Shown: piece after piece, positions 63,540 through 64,000 of the stretch | How the letters are laid out: each line of letters opens with the position of its first letter | How positions within the stretch are numbered: the first letter of the stretch is position 1 | Assembly (NCBI RefSeq): GCF_039555335.1 | Contig: NC_092635.1 | Location: 56,146,258 to 56,210,257, forward strand | Source: Amphiura filiformis | Taxonomy: Eukaryota; Echinodermata; Ophiuroidea; Amphilepidida; Amphiuridae | Length of the DNA: 64,000 bases | Reading direction: 5' to 3' | Notes under the pieces: generated by a model | The model's database searches: none | Told to the model about the DNA's origin: nothing | Seen by the model: the letters and a program-made list of their open reading frames with translations, nothing else | Translations under genes and position numbers: made by a program

Positions 63540-63735
63540 GAGCACTACCTGCCGATCTAACATTGCCTCTGATTGGTCAATTACATGATATTTTCACTTT
63601 AATCACCAATCAGAATGGAGCTTTGCAAATAATTAACCCAATTTTTTGCCCGGTGAAATTATTCTAAAAATGTTGCTGATTGGTCCAATTGATAATGAAA
63701 ACTATTTTTTGGCCAATCAGCAGGTAGTTCTCATG
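63540..63735. promoter_or_regulatory. CCAAT-box cluster upstream of KIN
   Basis: CTGATTGGT or CCAATCAG occurs at about 63570, 63605, 63679 and 63712, that is two inverted pairs within 165 bases and 130-300 bases before the start codon. CCAAT boxes bound by NF-Y are usual in housekeeping promoters. The inverted pairing could alternatively reflect two small palindromic repeats. Confidence 0.5.
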
Positions 63736-63833
63736 GGGTTAATGAGGCAAGAAAACCAGAAACTTAAACATGTCCATAGTATCTGACACCTGGGATCTGA
63801 CAATTTTGTTTTGTGATTTTTTTCACCTCACAG

Positions 63834-63866
63834 GTGGTGATACAGGATTGATTGCATCATAGAACC
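63834..63866 (+). other. probable 5' UTR part of the KIN exon
   Basis: TTTTTTTCACCTCACAG ending at 63833 is a strong acceptor, so the exon probably starts at 63834 and an untranslated exon would lie upstream, nearer the CCAAT cluster. Confidence 0.55.
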
Positions 63867-63980
63867 ATGGGGAAAAACGATTTCCTAACACCAAAGGCCA
63901 TCGCTAATCGTGTCAAGTCTAAAGGTCTACAGAAGCTACGATGGTACTGTCAGATGTGTCAGAAACAGTGCAGAGATGAG
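63867..63980 (+). CDS. KIN: KIN (KIN17) first coding exon, partial gene
   Basis: It encodes 38 residues, MGKNDFLTPKAIANRVKSKG followed by LQKLRWYCQMCQKQCRDE, nearly identical to the KIN17 N-terminus across animals. Cysteines 28 and 31 are the first zinc ligands of its C2H2 finger; the two histidines are in the next exon, beyond the window. The donor GAG|GTGAGA leaves phase 0. KIN17 is a nuclear nucleic-acid-binding protein linked to DNA replication, repair and pre-mRNA processing, with finger, winged-helix and C-terminal KOW/SH3-like parts. Only the start is visible here. ASZ1 is its divergent neighbour. Confidence 0.96.
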
Positions 63981-64000
63981 GTGAGACTGAGAGGCTTTTT

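Overview
The window is animal nuclear DNA: AT-rich, intron-containing and crowded with short inverted-repeat transposons, LINE, Penelope-like and mariner relics, tRNA-derived SINE heads and minisatellites. There is no operon structure or bacterial signal. The two recognisable genes and the repeat style suggest a marine invertebrate, probably a deuterostome such as an echinoderm or hemichordate. I cannot fix the species from sequence alone.

Two protein-coding genes can be supported, lying head to head near the right end. The larger is an ASZ1/GASZ orthologue on the minus strand (57655 down to 37524). I assembled 11 coding exons by hand. Every splice site is GT-AG, every exon phase agrees, and the joined frame is 1545 bases (514 residues plus stop). 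It has an acidic N-terminus, four to five ankyrin repeats, a SAM domain, a coiled-coil-like segment and a C-terminal membrane anchor. The second gene is the first coding exon of KIN (KIN17) on the plus strand at 63867-63980, which runs off the window.

The most unusual structure is inside ASZ1. The 3' end of exon 9, with its splice donor, is the terminal unit of a 52-bp minisatellite of about 38 copies (39829-41762). The 3' two-thirds of exon 10, with its donor, is repeated four times at about 151-bp spacing (38091-38767). One gene therefore carries two arrays of reiterated exon-end plus splice-donor units.

Layout: 1-10 kb holds palindromic MITE families and a mariner relic. 10-13 kb holds genomic repeats and a roughly 20-bp minisatellite split by a 5'-truncated LINE. 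13-37 kb holds more MITEs, several with exact 8-bp target duplications, and no gene. 37-58 kb is ASZ1, its introns packed with MITEs, a Penelope-like fragment and a SINE. 58-64 kb is intergenic, with a 3.3-kb block bounded by inverted 145-bp arms, then the KIN upstream region and first exon.
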